This document shows, in pieces, positions 15,732 through 25,015 of a DNA stretch of 64,000 nt. The notes beneath the pieces are model-generated. The model made no database searches. It was given only the letters and a program-made list of their open reading frames with translations, and was not told the DNA's origin. Numbering within the stretch: position 1 is the stretch's first letter; the number at the start of each line of letters is the position of its first letter. Source of the stretch: an uncultured Duncaniella sp. (lineage in GTDB: Bacteria; Bacteroidota; Bacteroidia; Bacteroidales; Muribaculaceae); contig CAJTQR010000002.1 in the NCBI GenBank assembly GCA_910578515.1, positions 496,001 through 560,000 of the forward strand, in the 5' to 3' direction. The position numbers and the translations under genes are program-made.

Positions 15732-16748
15732 TCAAAAATCTATTATATCTTTCACCTTGCCGTTAACAAATGTTACAGTCTTGTTTGTATAACGCCATTG
15801 CGTCATTCCCATAGACAAATCTGTCATGGAAATAATCTTTTCTGGATCTCCGTAAGCCATTTTTACCATTTCTGGTGTCATGCCTAAAGACACTATCCCG
15901 CCAACAATATTCACCCAGTTAATTCTACCATATTTTTTCAGATACTTCTTATGATCAGCTTCACAAAACTTAGGCAAATTCCCATAATATAAACCATCTG
16001 GGAAATAATCACTGGGTTCCCTGGGTTCCGTTAAATAGAAATCATAAGAATTGCCAACATCATCCCTAAAAATTAGATATGGCTGTCCCTTTCTTACCTC
16101 AACACTATCCACTATACCAATATGAAAATCACTGTCTAATACCCATTTCTCATCTTTGAATTTATCTACATATTGGAGATATGGTTTGATTGATCTGCAT
16201 CCGTACAATGTTCCTAATTCAATTTCCTCTCCATCTGAAAGTGATTTTAGTTTGTATTTGATACCGCCCTCCGCTAACCACATATCGACCACCTTAAACA
16301 GACCGTTATGATCATCAATGCACCACTGACTATTCATTTGAGATCGGGTGATCTTTTCAATATATCCAACCGCCATAATTGGTTTTACTCCATTCCCAGT
16401 GTGAAAATAATAACAGATCTCTCCAGTTTCGATGTTCTTTAACTTAACCTCTTGCCGATTATTCCCCATAAACTCAAAATAAGTAAACATTGGAAACTGC
16501 AATATCTTCTTACCACCAATCTCCCGATAATCCTTGACATAGAAAGGAGATCCTTTTTGAAAGTAGATCATCTTCTGACCAACGTAACGCTCTGGATTGA
16601 TCCAAATATCAACATCCGTTGAATCATACGGCAATGTAACAGATTCTTTCATTGGAATTGTATCTGATCTATGAATATTGATCTGGGCATTCAGAACAAT
16701 TCCCATAACAGCGAATAGGGATATCAATAAGAGCTTTTTCATTTTCAT
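15732..16748 (-). CDS. Secreted protein of unknown function with BamE-like C-terminus
   Basis: 338 residues with a clear Sec signal peptide (MKKLLLISLFAVMGIVLNAQ). The middle is rich in beta strands with Tyr/Lys-rich repeats of the pattern G..YYFK/I. The C-terminal ~60 residues (GMTPEMVKMAYGDPEKI...TQWRYTNKTVTFVNGKV) match the SmpA/OmlA (BamE)-like pattern: G-T-x-x-x-V, G-x-P, W-x-Y, V-x-F-x-x-G-K-V. No enzyme motif. A nested palindrome occupies the region just upstream. Probably periplasmic or surface cargo of the element. Start at 16748 or 16742. Confidence 0.65.
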   Translation of the reverse strand: MKMKKLLLISLFAVMGIVLNAQINIHRSDTIPMKESVTLPYDSTDVDIWINPERYVGQKMIYFQKGSPFYVKDYREIGGKKILQFPMFTYFEFMGNNRQEVKLKNIETGEICYYFHTGNGVKPIMAVGYIEKITRSQMNSQWCIDDHNGLFKVVDMWLAEGGIKYKLKSLSDGEEIELGTLYGCRSIKPYLQYVDKFKDEKWVLDSDFHIGIVDSVEVRKGQPYLIFRDDVGNSYDFYLTEPREPSDYFPDGLYYGNLPKFCEADHKKYLKKYGRINWVNIVGGIVSLGMTPEMVKMAYGDPEKIISMTDLSMGMTQWRYTNKTVTFVNGKVKDIIDF

Positions 16749-16788
16749 GGATGTTAAAACGTGGGCACTTACTTATTGATAAAGAGGC

Positions 16789-16875
16789 ATCGCCAAACGC
16801 CCACACTCCATAAGTAAAGCCCACGTATAACGTGGCGATTACTTATTGTTTTTGGAGTGTCGGAATATTGGCGAT
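16789..16875. repeat. Nested four-tier inverted repeat
   Basis: 87-nt imperfect palindrome. ATCGCCAA pairs with TTGGCGAT, ACACTCC with GGAGTGT, ATAAGTAA with TTACTTAT, and CCACGT with ACGTGG around ATA. The tiers are separated by short unpaired bulges. A further partial copy (GTGGGCACTTACTTATTG, 16761-16778) lies next to it. It sits between the phage-type genes and the cargo genes. Confidence 0.8.
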
Positions 16876-16957
16876 TTTCTTTATCCAAAACAATAGCAAA
16901 CGCTAAAGTCTTATTTTCAGACACAAAATTACTCTAAATACTTCATTTAATCAATAC

Positions 16958-17464
16958 TCAGTAGTGAGTTTTATTATGTGTATGAACTTCAACCCCAGAG
17001 CCGATCACCTCAACCTGGGCGTTGCCATATAGATTCACAATAACCTGGGCATTACTACCAGCCACGGCAATCACCAGGTTAGAGTTGTCAAAGGCATCTA
17101 TTGTCACATAGGCATTATCGGACACGTTCACGGCTCCCTGGGAGTTGTGCCTGGCAAAGATCCTGGAAACGGCAAAACCATCATACTCCAGGAGAGCCTT
17201 GCAGTCACCATTGAGCACTACATCTGGAGCGTTGCTCAATTTCACCTCATCATCCACGAATACACCGTATGGCTCACATGATCCCTTGAAGTGATCACGC
17301 AAAAAATCCAGTGTGGGGTAATCCTCGGAAATACAGAAATCAATGCCCTTAATGTAGAGAGCTGCCAGATCCTCTACAGACATTCCTTGCTGGAGTTTCA
17401 TCCTCCACGGTCTGCATAGCCCCTTTGCGGTGCCATCTTCTTTGAGTTGGGTTATTAAGTTCAT
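16958..17464 (-). CDS. Phage-associated protein with beta-rich C-terminus
   Basis: 168 residues starting MNLITQLKEDGTAKGLCRPW just 4 nt after the tape-measure stop, so co-translation is likely; the frame is open further upstream but would overlap the tape-measure gene. The N-terminal half is helical. The C-terminal half has repeated strands (AYVTIDAFDNSNLVIAVAGS, AQVIVNLYGNAQVEVIGS) that suggest a short parallel beta-helix or a fibre-like stalk. No named family recognised. By position it may be a tail or tip protein working with the tape measure protein. Confidence 0.65.
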   Translation of the reverse strand: MNLITQLKEDGTAKGLCRPWRMKLQQGMSVEDLAALYIKGIDFCISEDYPTLDFLRDHFKGSCEPYGVFVDDEVKLSNAPDVVLNGDCKALLEYDGFAVSRIFARHNSQGAVNVSDNAYVTIDAFDNSNLVIAVAGSNAQVIVNLYGNAQVEVIGSGVEVHTHNKTHY

Positions 17465-17468
17465 AGCG

Positions 17469-20400
17469 TTACGATATGCCTTGGGATAGCAGGGAGTTAT
17501 TATTTTCCATTTTCCTAATAATTGTATCAAGTTTTTCAGATGTTGCCCTGGTGTTCGCTGCTATCTCTGCCTGGATCACCAGGGAGGATCGACCGATAGA
17601 GATCATTTCACTCTGGTTTATTACAATGGCATTTGCTCTGCCAGCCAATACATCAGCGGTTTGCTCACTCATGCCCTTGATCGCACCTTTCAGAGGATCA
17701 TCCTCTTCCTCGGTAGCTCCATCCATATCCTTGATCCAATCACCAATGCCTTCCAGAGCATTGTTGAATGTTTCGCCAGCAGCATTTACCATAGCCTCAA
17801 ACTTTGATTTTTCCCAGGGATCCAGTTTGCCATCTTCCATAGCACTCCCCAGAAACTGTATAGCTTCATCTATAGCCTTTGCCAGGTATTGCCTTTTCAA
17901 AGCCTCTACAACGGCATTTTTAAGTACCTCCTTAGTCTTGGCACCCAGAGCCTCCGCTGCATCCTCTCCCTGGCAATATGCCTCAACCAGAGCATCAGCA
18001 AACTCATCAATAGCAGATTTGGTGTCGGTGCCAGCAAGAGTTTCCATCATGCTCCTCTCCATATCCTCCAACTGGGTATCAATATCCTTGATAGCCTCTT
18101 CCCAGTCTGCAATCTTTCCCCAGTCGGTTTTCTTTTTGCTTTTCTCCGCCTGGATCTGCTGTTTGATTAGCTCTTGTTGCTCTTTGAGGTTCTGTTTTTG
18201 GAGTTCATAGAGTTGGAACATATCACCTTTGCCATTCTCTTTCTCCAGAGCATATTTCAGCTCCTTGATCTGTTTGGTCAGTTGGGCATACTCAACAAAA
18301 TTCCAGCTCTGACGCGCTACAACGGCTTGTTGTTCCAAAGCTGCAATCTGATCACGGATAGCATTGAGCCTCTTTTCGTGGGCTTCTGCCTCCTCATCTG
18401 TAAACACCCAGTAGGTTTGCTCCGCTGCGTGTTGTAGGCGATCAAAGGCATTTGATAGGGCATCCACGTTTTCCTGGATCTTCTGGATTCTTTCCTCTAT
18501 CTTGTTATCGTTGTTGAAAAGTCCAGCAATCCAACTGATAGCCTGGAGAGCTATTGATATAGCAGCAAGAATGACCGATCCTTTCTCTGCTGTTTTAATA
18601 GCAGAGGACATTGCTATACCAGCCATAGTAATACCCTGGATCATTTCCATTGTAGCCTTGCCAGAATCGCCCAGCAGATCACTCAATACATCACAACTGG
18701 CAATAGCATCATTTACAAAGTCGAAACACGCTTCTGTAGATTTTGATAGATTTTTCCAGTCGGTTTTTATCTGTTTGGAGGTTTTCTTAGATCCGTCTTG
18801 TTGCTTTTTGAATACCTCTGTGAGTGAGTTGCCCAAAGCCTTAAAAGGGTTTACATCCAGGATCTTGCTCTTTGCCTCTTCCAGCTTATCCAAAACGGCT
18901 TTCAGATCGGCTGGATTGAGTTTCAGATCAGCGGTATTGAGCTTATCCTGGATCTCCCTTACCAACTTATCAATCTGATCCACGGTAAGAGCATCCAGAT
19001 CCGTAAACAGATTTTTCCAACTCTCACTCTGCATAAGGAAAGCCGAATTGAGAGCTGATAAAGCCTCACTCTCTGCGAGGTTGATCTGTTTAATCCGTTC
19101 CTCATCATTGAGGCGTTGAGCCTCCGCCCTCAATAAAGCATACTCATTTTGGATAGAGGCTTTCTGTTCCTCAAAGGTTCGGAATTGAGTGAGCACACGA
19201 TCCTCAATCTCTTGCTGGTTTTTCTCATCCTCTTGGGAGAGGAAAAGATTGGCAGCAGCAATATCATCCTCCGATACCAAGCCAGAGGATCCGTTTGCCA
19301 GTCGTTCTTTTGCATTGGCAATAGCCTCCAGTTTTTCAGCCAGGGTTTGTGCCTGGTTGATAGTCCTGGTTACACTATCCTTAAATAGATCCATAGCTGA
19401 TTTTGCTCCAGAGATCTCTTTAACTTGGAGATCCAGGGTAAAGAGTTGCTGTTGCTCTCCGTCTGTGAGGGTTTGCCCAGAGGCTTGCTTATCTTTGAGT
19501 GCCTTAATCTGTTTATCCAGAAATTCCTTATAGGAGGCACCGCTGGAAAGGAGAGTGGCAAACTGTTTATCCGCCACATCCTTGCCCATATTCTCAACCC
19601 ACCTCCAGTAGAGCTGGTATTGCTTTTTCTTTTCAGCGATCTCCGCAATTAAGAGATCATTCTGATCACGCTGGTAACTTTGATCCGCCAGTTTACGCAT
19701 TTCAGTAAAGCCGTCTTGCTCCTCCTGGGATAGACCGCCTTTGCCAGCCTTTTTTCTTGCCTCTCTAAGTTCTTTCTCCTCTTTGTCAATACGCTGTAAC
19801 TCCTCTTTGTGCTGGAGATCCAGAGCAGCCTTGCGTTTCTCATAGCCATCCTCCATAATGGCAATACGAGCCTCCTCCAGGCGTTTTGCAGCCAGGAGTT
19901 GTTTCTGCAACAAAGTTTCGGCATTCCTGGCAGTATTGTTTTCACCAGATTTGCCAGATCTTTCACCACCAGCCTTAGGGATCTTATTTTCCAGGGTTGT
20001 TATTTGACTGGAAAGCTCTCTATATTTGGCACTGTTAATTTCAACATTTGCTCTTTCTTCTCGGAGTTGCTTTATACGGCTGTTAATGCCAGCCTCTGTA
20101 TTTAGATTTTCTGTTTTGGTATTTACATATCCCTGGATTTGAGTAAGCAAAGATAACAGCTCTCGCAATCGGGTTGTATCAGCATCAACCCTAACGGTTT
20201 TGCCGTTTATCTTATCTATTTCTCTTTGGGTTTCTTGGATCTTTGCCTCCAATTCCTCAAAAGATGATTCAGCACTCAATACTGCCTCCGTTGTATTATC
20301 TTTTCTGGGGGCAAAGAAACGGTCGAGCATACCAGATAAGGATTTGATTTGCTCATTATATGTCTTAGCATCGGCAATTTGCTTATTAAGATATATCTCC

Positions 20401-22832
20401 AGTTGCCCTTGAAAAGATTTCATTTCAGCATCGGTAGCACCAGTGGCGGATTTTGTGGAGTTTACTACTTGGGTGATAACTTCATTGTATCTATTAGTAA
20501 AATTATCACCAGTTAGATTAGCAAGCTCCAGTGCCCCAGATTCAACCATTCCTCGGATCGCTTCTCTAACGGCTGGTGTCATATTTCGGATGTTTTCAGC
20601 AGCAGCCGTAATAGGAGCAGTGTATTCATTACCCTCGCTGTCTGAAACTTTTCGGGTTCGCCCAGTATTATACTCTAACCAGTTCAATCTGGTATCGAAT
20701 GCAGAGTTATTGCTGTTAGATTTCTCTGTAAGATCGTTCATATACTGTTCAGCATACTTCATCTTAATCTTTTCAGCAGTAGTAGCCTGGATTGCTTTTG
20801 TGAGTTCCAGATATTTTAATTTCTGTTCATCCAGTGTTGCATTCTCATCCAGTAGTGTTTTGTTGTATTCCTGGCATACAGCGTTGATCTTCTCCAGAGT
20901 TTCTGTATGAGTTTTAGTGCCCTTATTGCTATTTTCCAAAATAGAAAAGAGCAACTGGAGGTTATTGATCTCCTCTCTGGTGGACTTATCAAATTCACTC
21001 ATTCCATCAGTAGCTTCCTCCGTGGAATTGTCGAATATCATAAATGCACTGATAAGCAGACCCAGAACGGAAAGAATTGCCCCAATAGGATTGGCTGCCA
21101 TCGTAGCCCACAATGTACGCAAAGAGGCTGTTACCTTATTGGTTGCGATACTCAGTAAGCCTTTGGCTGTTGTTTGAGCTTTTGTGGCAGCAGTATCAGC
21201 AATAGCAGCAGTTCTGCCTTGCACTGTTGCAGCCGTTTCAAGTTGTTTCTTTTTGGTGTAGAAATCCGTTTGGGCTGCCAGGGCTGCCTTTCTGGTCATA
21301 GTCTGGTTGTCGATCGCACCAGCCAGCTTTTTCTCCGCTGTTGCGATTCTGGTTGCATCACCAGATTGTTTTGCCCAGTAAACCTCATATCTGGCTGCCT
21401 CAACCGCCTGTGTGGATGCTATGGCGGTTGTTTTGGCTGCCTGGAGTTTCGCAGCAGCCTCCTTAACGCTCAATCTCATGGCGTTGAGAGTGGCGTTTTG
21501 GTTGGCTACCTTGCCAGCCACCTCTTGCTCCAGAGCTGCACGATATATGGCACTCTTAGAGGTCAGATCCAGTTTGCTCAATGCCTCTCTTTGCTCAACG
21601 GAGAGCACACCCATTGCCACCGCCTCATAGTTGGCATTAGAGGCGGTTATATTGAGGTTGGATAGATACTCTTGCTGTTGAACTGTGAGGAGTTGCTGAA
21701 TCGCATTGATACGGAGTTGTTTTACCAGGTTGGCATTTTCCTCCGCTGTGAGCTGTTGCTGTAGGGCTGCAACGTGAGCCTCCTCCGCAGCGGTCATTGC
21801 CTTAGTTTGGGCTGCCACTCTACCAGTGAGAGTTGCATCCAGTTTCATAAGAGCCAGCTTTGCAGATCGGGCTGTATTGTCAATAAGAGCAACACCAGTG
21901 TAACCCTTAGTTACAAGTGTCTGGAGCACCACTGCTGCCTTATATGAGCCATAGGCTACAGTTACGGCTGTGAGCACACGCAGAATATCCTCCATGTGCT
22001 CCACCAGGTAAGTTGCGCTGCTGATCGCTGTAGAGAATACACCCTCTCCCTTTTCGCCCAGATTATTGAGAGCTGTGTCCCAGGCATCCTCCAGGTTGGA
22101 GATCTGCCCAGTAAGGGAGGCGGATTGTTTCTCCATGAGGTTATAGAATTGACCGCCAGCGTTAGTCATTTTGTTGATCACTTCCTCAACCTCTGGGAAT
22201 CCGATCTTACCAGCCGAAACCATTTCATTGATCTTATCAGCGGTAACACCGTATTTCTCCGCCAGCTCTTTCACCAGAGGAATACCCCTACCAGTGAACT
22301 GTCTAACATCCTGTGCATATAGCCTACCTTGTACCATCGTGGTACCATAGAGGTAAACAATATCATTGAGAGGTATGGAAAGCCCAGAGGCAATGTTTCC
22401 CAGCCTTACCAGGGTATCATTGACCTTATCGGCAGATACACCATAAGCCATAAGCTGTTTGGCACCCTCCGCAACTCCCATGAGGTCAAACGGTGTTTTA
22501 GCTGCTGTCTGTACCATCTGATCCATGAGGGATTTTGCCTTACTCTGGCTCCCTAACATGGTTTCAAAGGCAATCTCTAACTGTTGGAATTGCCCACGCA
22601 CTTGCACAATGCTATTGAGCAAGCCCATCATGCCTTGCCCTACCAGATAGTATGAGATATATTCTCCAGCCCTCTTAGCAAAGGATTGGAAAACATCCTC
22701 AACGCTCTCAACCTCATCAATGGCACTGCTGGAGAAATCTTTGATCCTATTCTCCATTGCTTGTGCCGATACGTTGAAATCGTCAATATCCAGAGTAGCC
22801 CTAAAGGATAATGCACCATCGATATTTTCCAT
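17469..22832 (-). CDS. Phage tail tape measure protein
   Basis: 1787 residues, the largest gene of the window. The N-terminal 270 residues carry the tape-measure domain (QLEIAFETMLGSQSKAKSLMDQM...TPFDLMGVAEGAKQLMAYGV...RLGNIASGLSIPLNDIVYLYG). Then come long Ala/Gln-rich coiled coils, a hydrophobic patch (NPIGAILSVLGLLISAFMIF, about residue 590), more coiled coils, and a second hydrophobic stretch (AISIALQAISWIAGLF). In phages it sets tail length and enters the host membrane. Here no capsid, portal, terminase, tail tube or baseplate gene accompanies it. The reading frame is intact, which argues for continued use. The start overlaps the previous gene by 32 nt. Confidence 0.9.
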   Translation of the reverse strand: MENIDGALSFRATLDIDDFNVSAQAMENRIKDFSSSAIDEVESVEDVFQSFAKRAGEYISYYLVGQGMMGLLNSIVQVRGQFQQLEIAFETMLGSQSKAKSLMDQMVQTAAKTPFDLMGVAEGAKQLMAYGVSADKVNDTLVRLGNIASGLSIPLNDIVYLYGTTMVQGRLYAQDVRQFTGRGIPLVKELAEKYGVTADKINEMVSAGKIGFPEVEEVINKMTNAGGQFYNLMEKQSASLTGQISNLEDAWDTALNNLGEKGEGVFSTAISSATYLVEHMEDILRVLTAVTVAYGSYKAAVVLQTLVTKGYTGVALIDNTARSAKLALMKLDATLTGRVAAQTKAMTAAEEAHVAALQQQLTAEENANLVKQLRINAIQQLLTVQQQEYLSNLNITASNANYEAVAMGVLSVEQREALSKLDLTSKSAIYRAALEQEVAGKVANQNATLNAMRLSVKEAAAKLQAAKTTAIASTQAVEAARYEVYWAKQSGDATRIATAEKKLAGAIDNQTMTRKAALAAQTDFYTKKKQLETAATVQGRTAAIADTAATKAQTTAKGLLSIATNKVTASLRTLWATMAANPIGAILSVLGLLISAFMIFDNSTEEATDGMSEFDKSTREEINNLQLLFSILENSNKGTKTHTETLEKINAVCQEYNKTLLDENATLDEQKLKYLELTKAIQATTAEKIKMKYAEQYMNDLTEKSNSNNSAFDTRLNWLEYNTGRTRKVSDSEGNEYTAPITAAAENIRNMTPAVREAIRGMVESGALELANLTGDNFTNRYNEVITQVVNSTKSATGATDAEMKSFQGQLEIYLNKQIADAKTYNEQIKSLSGMLDRFFAPRKDNTTEAVLSAESSFEELEAKIQETQREIDKINGKTVRVDADTTRLRELLSLLTQIQGYVNTKTENLNTEAGINSRIKQLREERANVEINSAKYRELSSQITTLENKIPKAGGERSGKSGENNTARNAETLLQKQLLAAKRLEEARIAIMEDGYEKRKAALDLQHKEELQRIDKEEKELREARKKAGKGGLSQEEQDGFTEMRKLADQSYQRDQNDLLIAEIAEKKKQYQLYWRWVENMGKDVADKQFATLLSSGASYKEFLDKQIKALKDKQASGQTLTDGEQQQLFTLDLQVKEISGAKSAMDLFKDSVTRTINQAQTLAEKLEAIANAKERLANGSSGLVSEDDIAAANLFLSQEDEKNQQEIEDRVLTQFRTFEEQKASIQNEYALLRAEAQRLNDEERIKQINLAESEALSALNSAFLMQSESWKNLFTDLDALTVDQIDKLVREIQDKLNTADLKLNPADLKAVLDKLEEAKSKILDVNPFKALGNSLTEVFKKQQDGSKKTSKQIKTDWKNLSKSTEACFDFVNDAIASCDVLSDLLGDSGKATMEMIQGITMAGIAMSSAIKTAEKGSVILAAISIALQAISWIAGLFNNDNKIEERIQKIQENVDALSNAFDRLQHAAEQTYWVFTDEEAEAHEKRLNAIRDQIAALEQQAVVARQSWNFVEYAQLTKQIKELKYALEKENGKGDMFQLYELQKQNLKEQQELIKQQIQAEKSKKKTDWGKIADWEEAIKDIDTQLEDMERSMMETLAGTDTKSAIDEFADALVEAYCQGEDAAEALGAKTKEVLKNAVVEALKRQYLAKAIDEAIQFLGSAMEDGKLDPWEKSKFEAMVNAAGETFNNALEGIGDWIKDMDGATEEEDDPLKGAIKGMSEQTADVLAGRANAIVINQSEMISIGRSSLVIQAEIAANTRATSEKLDTIIRKMENNNSLLSQGIS

Positions 22833-23067
22833 ATTTCTGTCTGCTATAATGAAATTTCAACAATGCTACTAAAGATTTCCCGATATTAGCATAGAAACCA
22901 ATTAACGCATCGTATTTACCATTTTCATTATCTTTGAGCATCTGATCAACGATCAATGATAATGTTTCGATTTGTTTAAGAGGATTACCTATGTGCTCCA
23001 CATCTTTTGCAGCACATAGGATAATCTTCTTTTTTAGCTCACTTACTCTTTGACGATCAGTTTCCAT
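22801..23067 (-). CDS. Small phage-type hypothetical protein
   Basis: 88 residues from METDRQRVSELKKKIILCAAKD, helical. The ATG at 23067 lies 10 nt after the stop of the previous gene; an ATG at 23106 would overlap it and is less likely. The 3' end overlaps the tape-measure start by 32 nt. In tailed phages, small proteins just upstream of the tape measure gene act as tail-assembly chaperones. That role is only a positional guess here. Confidence 0.6.
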   Translation of the reverse strand: METDRQRVSELKKKIILCAAKDVEHIGNPLKQIETLSLIVDQMLKDNENGKYDALIGFYANIGKSLVALLKFHYSRQKYGKYRWCIIL

Positions 23068-23077
23068 ACTGCTATAT

Positions 23078-23743
23078 TTACTGGATCCAACCAAAGTTTT
23101 CACCATTTAACACTAAGCTGCCATCAAATCTGATCTTACCGATAGAGAAGTTTCCTGGGGCTGCCACTCCAATCAGATCTTTCCCATAAAGTCTTAAATG
23201 TTCCTCTGTAGGGTTTGATTGACGTTTGGACACAGATTTAACAACTGCATCCAGATGTTCCTTTGCAGCCACAAATGCCTCCCACGCATCATACACTTGG
23301 AATTTACCAGGTGAATCAACATAGACACAATACAACCGCTCCGCATCTTTAATATAATCTGGTGATAAGGAAACCTCTCCATTTTCAAAAATGAAGTAGG
23401 AAATATTGACGGGTTGGAGTTGTTGAATTGCCCTAATACGTTCCACCTTTTCAGAAATTAACTCCTTATACTGATCCTCATTTTCTTTTTTGTAAAGAGA
23501 AACAATAGCATTCAACATAGTTTTAGGGAGAGTTGAAAGTGCCTTTGATACTGTTCGCTCTGCCATTTGTTTTTTTAGATCTTCGCCTCGCAATAGCGAT
23601 TTGATGTTCTGAGAGCTGGGTTCAATATCACACATTCTGACACCATCAACAAGTTCTTTAAGCAAGCTGAGAATAGTCTGGTAAGCAGCTACCAGACGGT
23701 CATATTCTGCCTCTTTATAGAGTAAGATTCGCTGTCTTTTCAT
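23078..23743 (-). CDS. Phage-type hypothetical protein
   Basis: 221 residues starting MKRQRILLYKEAEYDRL, helical in the first two thirds and more beta-like toward the end (NFSIGKIRFDGSLVLNGENFGW). No family recognised. It begins 2 nt after the preceding gene, so it is in the same transcription unit as the tape measure gene. Confidence 0.65.
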   Translation of the reverse strand: MKRQRILLYKEAEYDRLVAAYQTILSLLKELVDGVRMCDIEPSSQNIKSLLRGEDLKKQMAERTVSKALSTLPKTMLNAIVSLYKKENEDQYKELISEKVERIRAIQQLQPVNISYFIFENGEVSLSPDYIKDAERLYCVYVDSPGKFQVYDAWEAFVAAKEHLDAVVKSVSKRQSNPTEEHLRLYGKDLIGVAAPGNFSIGKIRFDGSLVLNGENFGWIQ

Positions 23744-23745
23744 TG

Positions 23746-24015
23746 TTATTTTGCTCTTATTTGTTCAAGTAATCTTTCAGCAGCCTTATCAAGTTCTGGA
23801 TCAGTAGAATTGAAATTTCCACCTTCCTTGCCCAGTTTTTTAAGCTGTCTTTTGATCGTATCAATCTGGGCTTGAATAAGCCTCTTTTGATCTTCCACTT
23901 CTGTTTGATCCCCATAGAGATCACAATGGGAGAGTAGTCGCAGTTCTTCTTCCAATCTGCTGAGATCGGAATTTAAAACAGCAATACCGCTTTGACTTAA
24001 ATTTTCTTTTGCCAT
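23746..24015 (-). CDS. Small coiled-coil protein
   Basis: 89 residues. LNSDLSRLEEELRLLSHC and RLIQAQIDTIKRQLKKLGKEG have heptad-like spacing and predict a helical hairpin or coiled coil. No family recognised. Gap of 9 nt from the upstream gene and 2 nt to the downstream gene. Likely part of the element's phage-type operon. Confidence 0.6.
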   Translation of the reverse strand: MAKENLSQSGIAVLNSDLSRLEEELRLLSHCDLYGDQTEVEDQKRLIQAQIDTIKRQLKKLGKEGGNFNSTDPELDKAAERLLEQIRAK

Positions 24016-24024
24016 TTTTTATAA

Positions 24025-24747
24025 TTAAAATCTTTCACTGTAATCCTTATAATCCTTTTCAACCTCCGCTCCAGATCCAGCCATTTCTGGAGTTGAGGTT
24101 GGGATCACCCTCTTTTGTTGGTATTCCGTTCTATTCCATCTTCGGATCGTTGATTTCCAATCTTTCATTCGATTCCTACCAACCATCCAGCCATTTGATT
24201 CATAGTAATCGTAGAAAGCCTCTGGATCAACTGAAAATGAATTTTCAGAAATAAAATCTTTAATTTCTTGTAGAGAGGGTTTGGTGAAACTTTTAGTTTC
24301 ACGTTTCCTGGAGGGCTGTTGACCTCCAATCATGCTTACTTCATTTTCATCATTATTGTTATTATTTATTTTTTCTTTTTCATTATCTCTTTCTATGTCG
24401 GCATTTGCTTGAATAGTGCTTCTTTCATACTCAATATTAGCTATTGCTTTGCTCGTTTTTTGCTCGTTTTTTACTCGTTTCGCTGCATTGCTATTATTAA
24501 GCTGACCTCCGCCCTTACGACCATTTTCTACCTTTTGCCATGACTTTTTCAGAATCGGGAAAATAACTTTCCAGGCGAAACGTGCAAAAGTGGTTTTTAA
24601 CTCTGGTTCCTTTTTGAAAAAAGCATAATCCGTTATAGCTTCATAGATCTCCAGGCGATACTTTTGGGGTATTTCGCTTATGGCATCTTTGAATGAGTAT
24701 AGAAACGGGAAATACTCTCTCTGAGGATCGGTTTCTGGTGTTTCCAT
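24025..24747 (-). CDS. DUF6291-type phage replication-associated protein
   Basis: 240 residues from METPETDPQREYFPFLYSF. The N-terminal ~90 residues (FKDAISEIPQKYRLEIYEAITDYAFFKKEP...FPILKKSWQKVENGRKGGG) match the DUF6291 pattern found in phage and plasmid replication regions. A low-complexity Lys/Asn-rich linker follows (NNNNNDENE). The C-terminal part (LQEIKDFISENSFSVDPEAFYDYYESNGW...WKSTIRRWNR) resembles the C-terminal motif of replisome-organiser proteins. The start chosen follows directly after the stop of the winged-helix gene; an upstream in-frame ATG at 24813 would overlap it. Probable role in replication of the excised element. Confidence 0.7.
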   Translation of the reverse strand: METPETDPQREYFPFLYSFKDAISEIPQKYRLEIYEAITDYAFFKKEPELKTTFARFAWKVIFPILKKSWQKVENGRKGGGQLNNSNAAKRVKNEQKTSKAIANIEYERSTIQANADIERDNEKEKINNNNNDENEVSMIGGQQPSRKRETKSFTKPSLQEIKDFISENSFSVDPEAFYDYYESNGWMVGRNRMKDWKSTIRRWNRTEYQQKRVIPTSTPEMAGSGAEVEKDYKDYSERF

Positions 24748-24748
24748 A

Positions 24749-25015
24749 TTAGAGGTGATTAGAGATATAAAAAACCTTATATCGTGTTCCATACTCAGTT
24801 TTTCTCCACTCATCCTCTATGAGAATACCCTTGTTTCGTAGCTCTCGGATATGGCTCCTGGGATCACTCAAATGCAGAGCTGTTGAAATATCCGCAACAG
24901 AATATCTCCGTCCTTTACCTCTGAGTAAAAAATTATACACAGCTCTTTGGATTCTTGGCAAATTTGCAGTAACTTTGCCCATACCGTTACTAAGGGAGGG
25001 TATTGGGTTTTTCAT
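24749..25015 (-). CDS. Winged-helix DNA-binding protein
   Basis: 88 residues. LPRIQRAVYNFLLRGKGRRYSVADISTALHLSDPRSHIRELRNKGILIEDEW is a classic winged-helix pattern, and the tail TEYGTRYKVFYI forms the wing. Small proteins of this kind are common in Bacteroidetes phages and integrative elements, and may regulate replication or transcription. Overlaps the HTH gene by 4 nt (ATGA type). Confidence 0.7.
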   Translation of the reverse strand: MKNPIPSLSNGMGKVTANLPRIQRAVYNFLLRGKGRRYSVADISTALHLSDPRSHIRELRNKGILIEDEWRKTEYGTRYKVFYISNHL

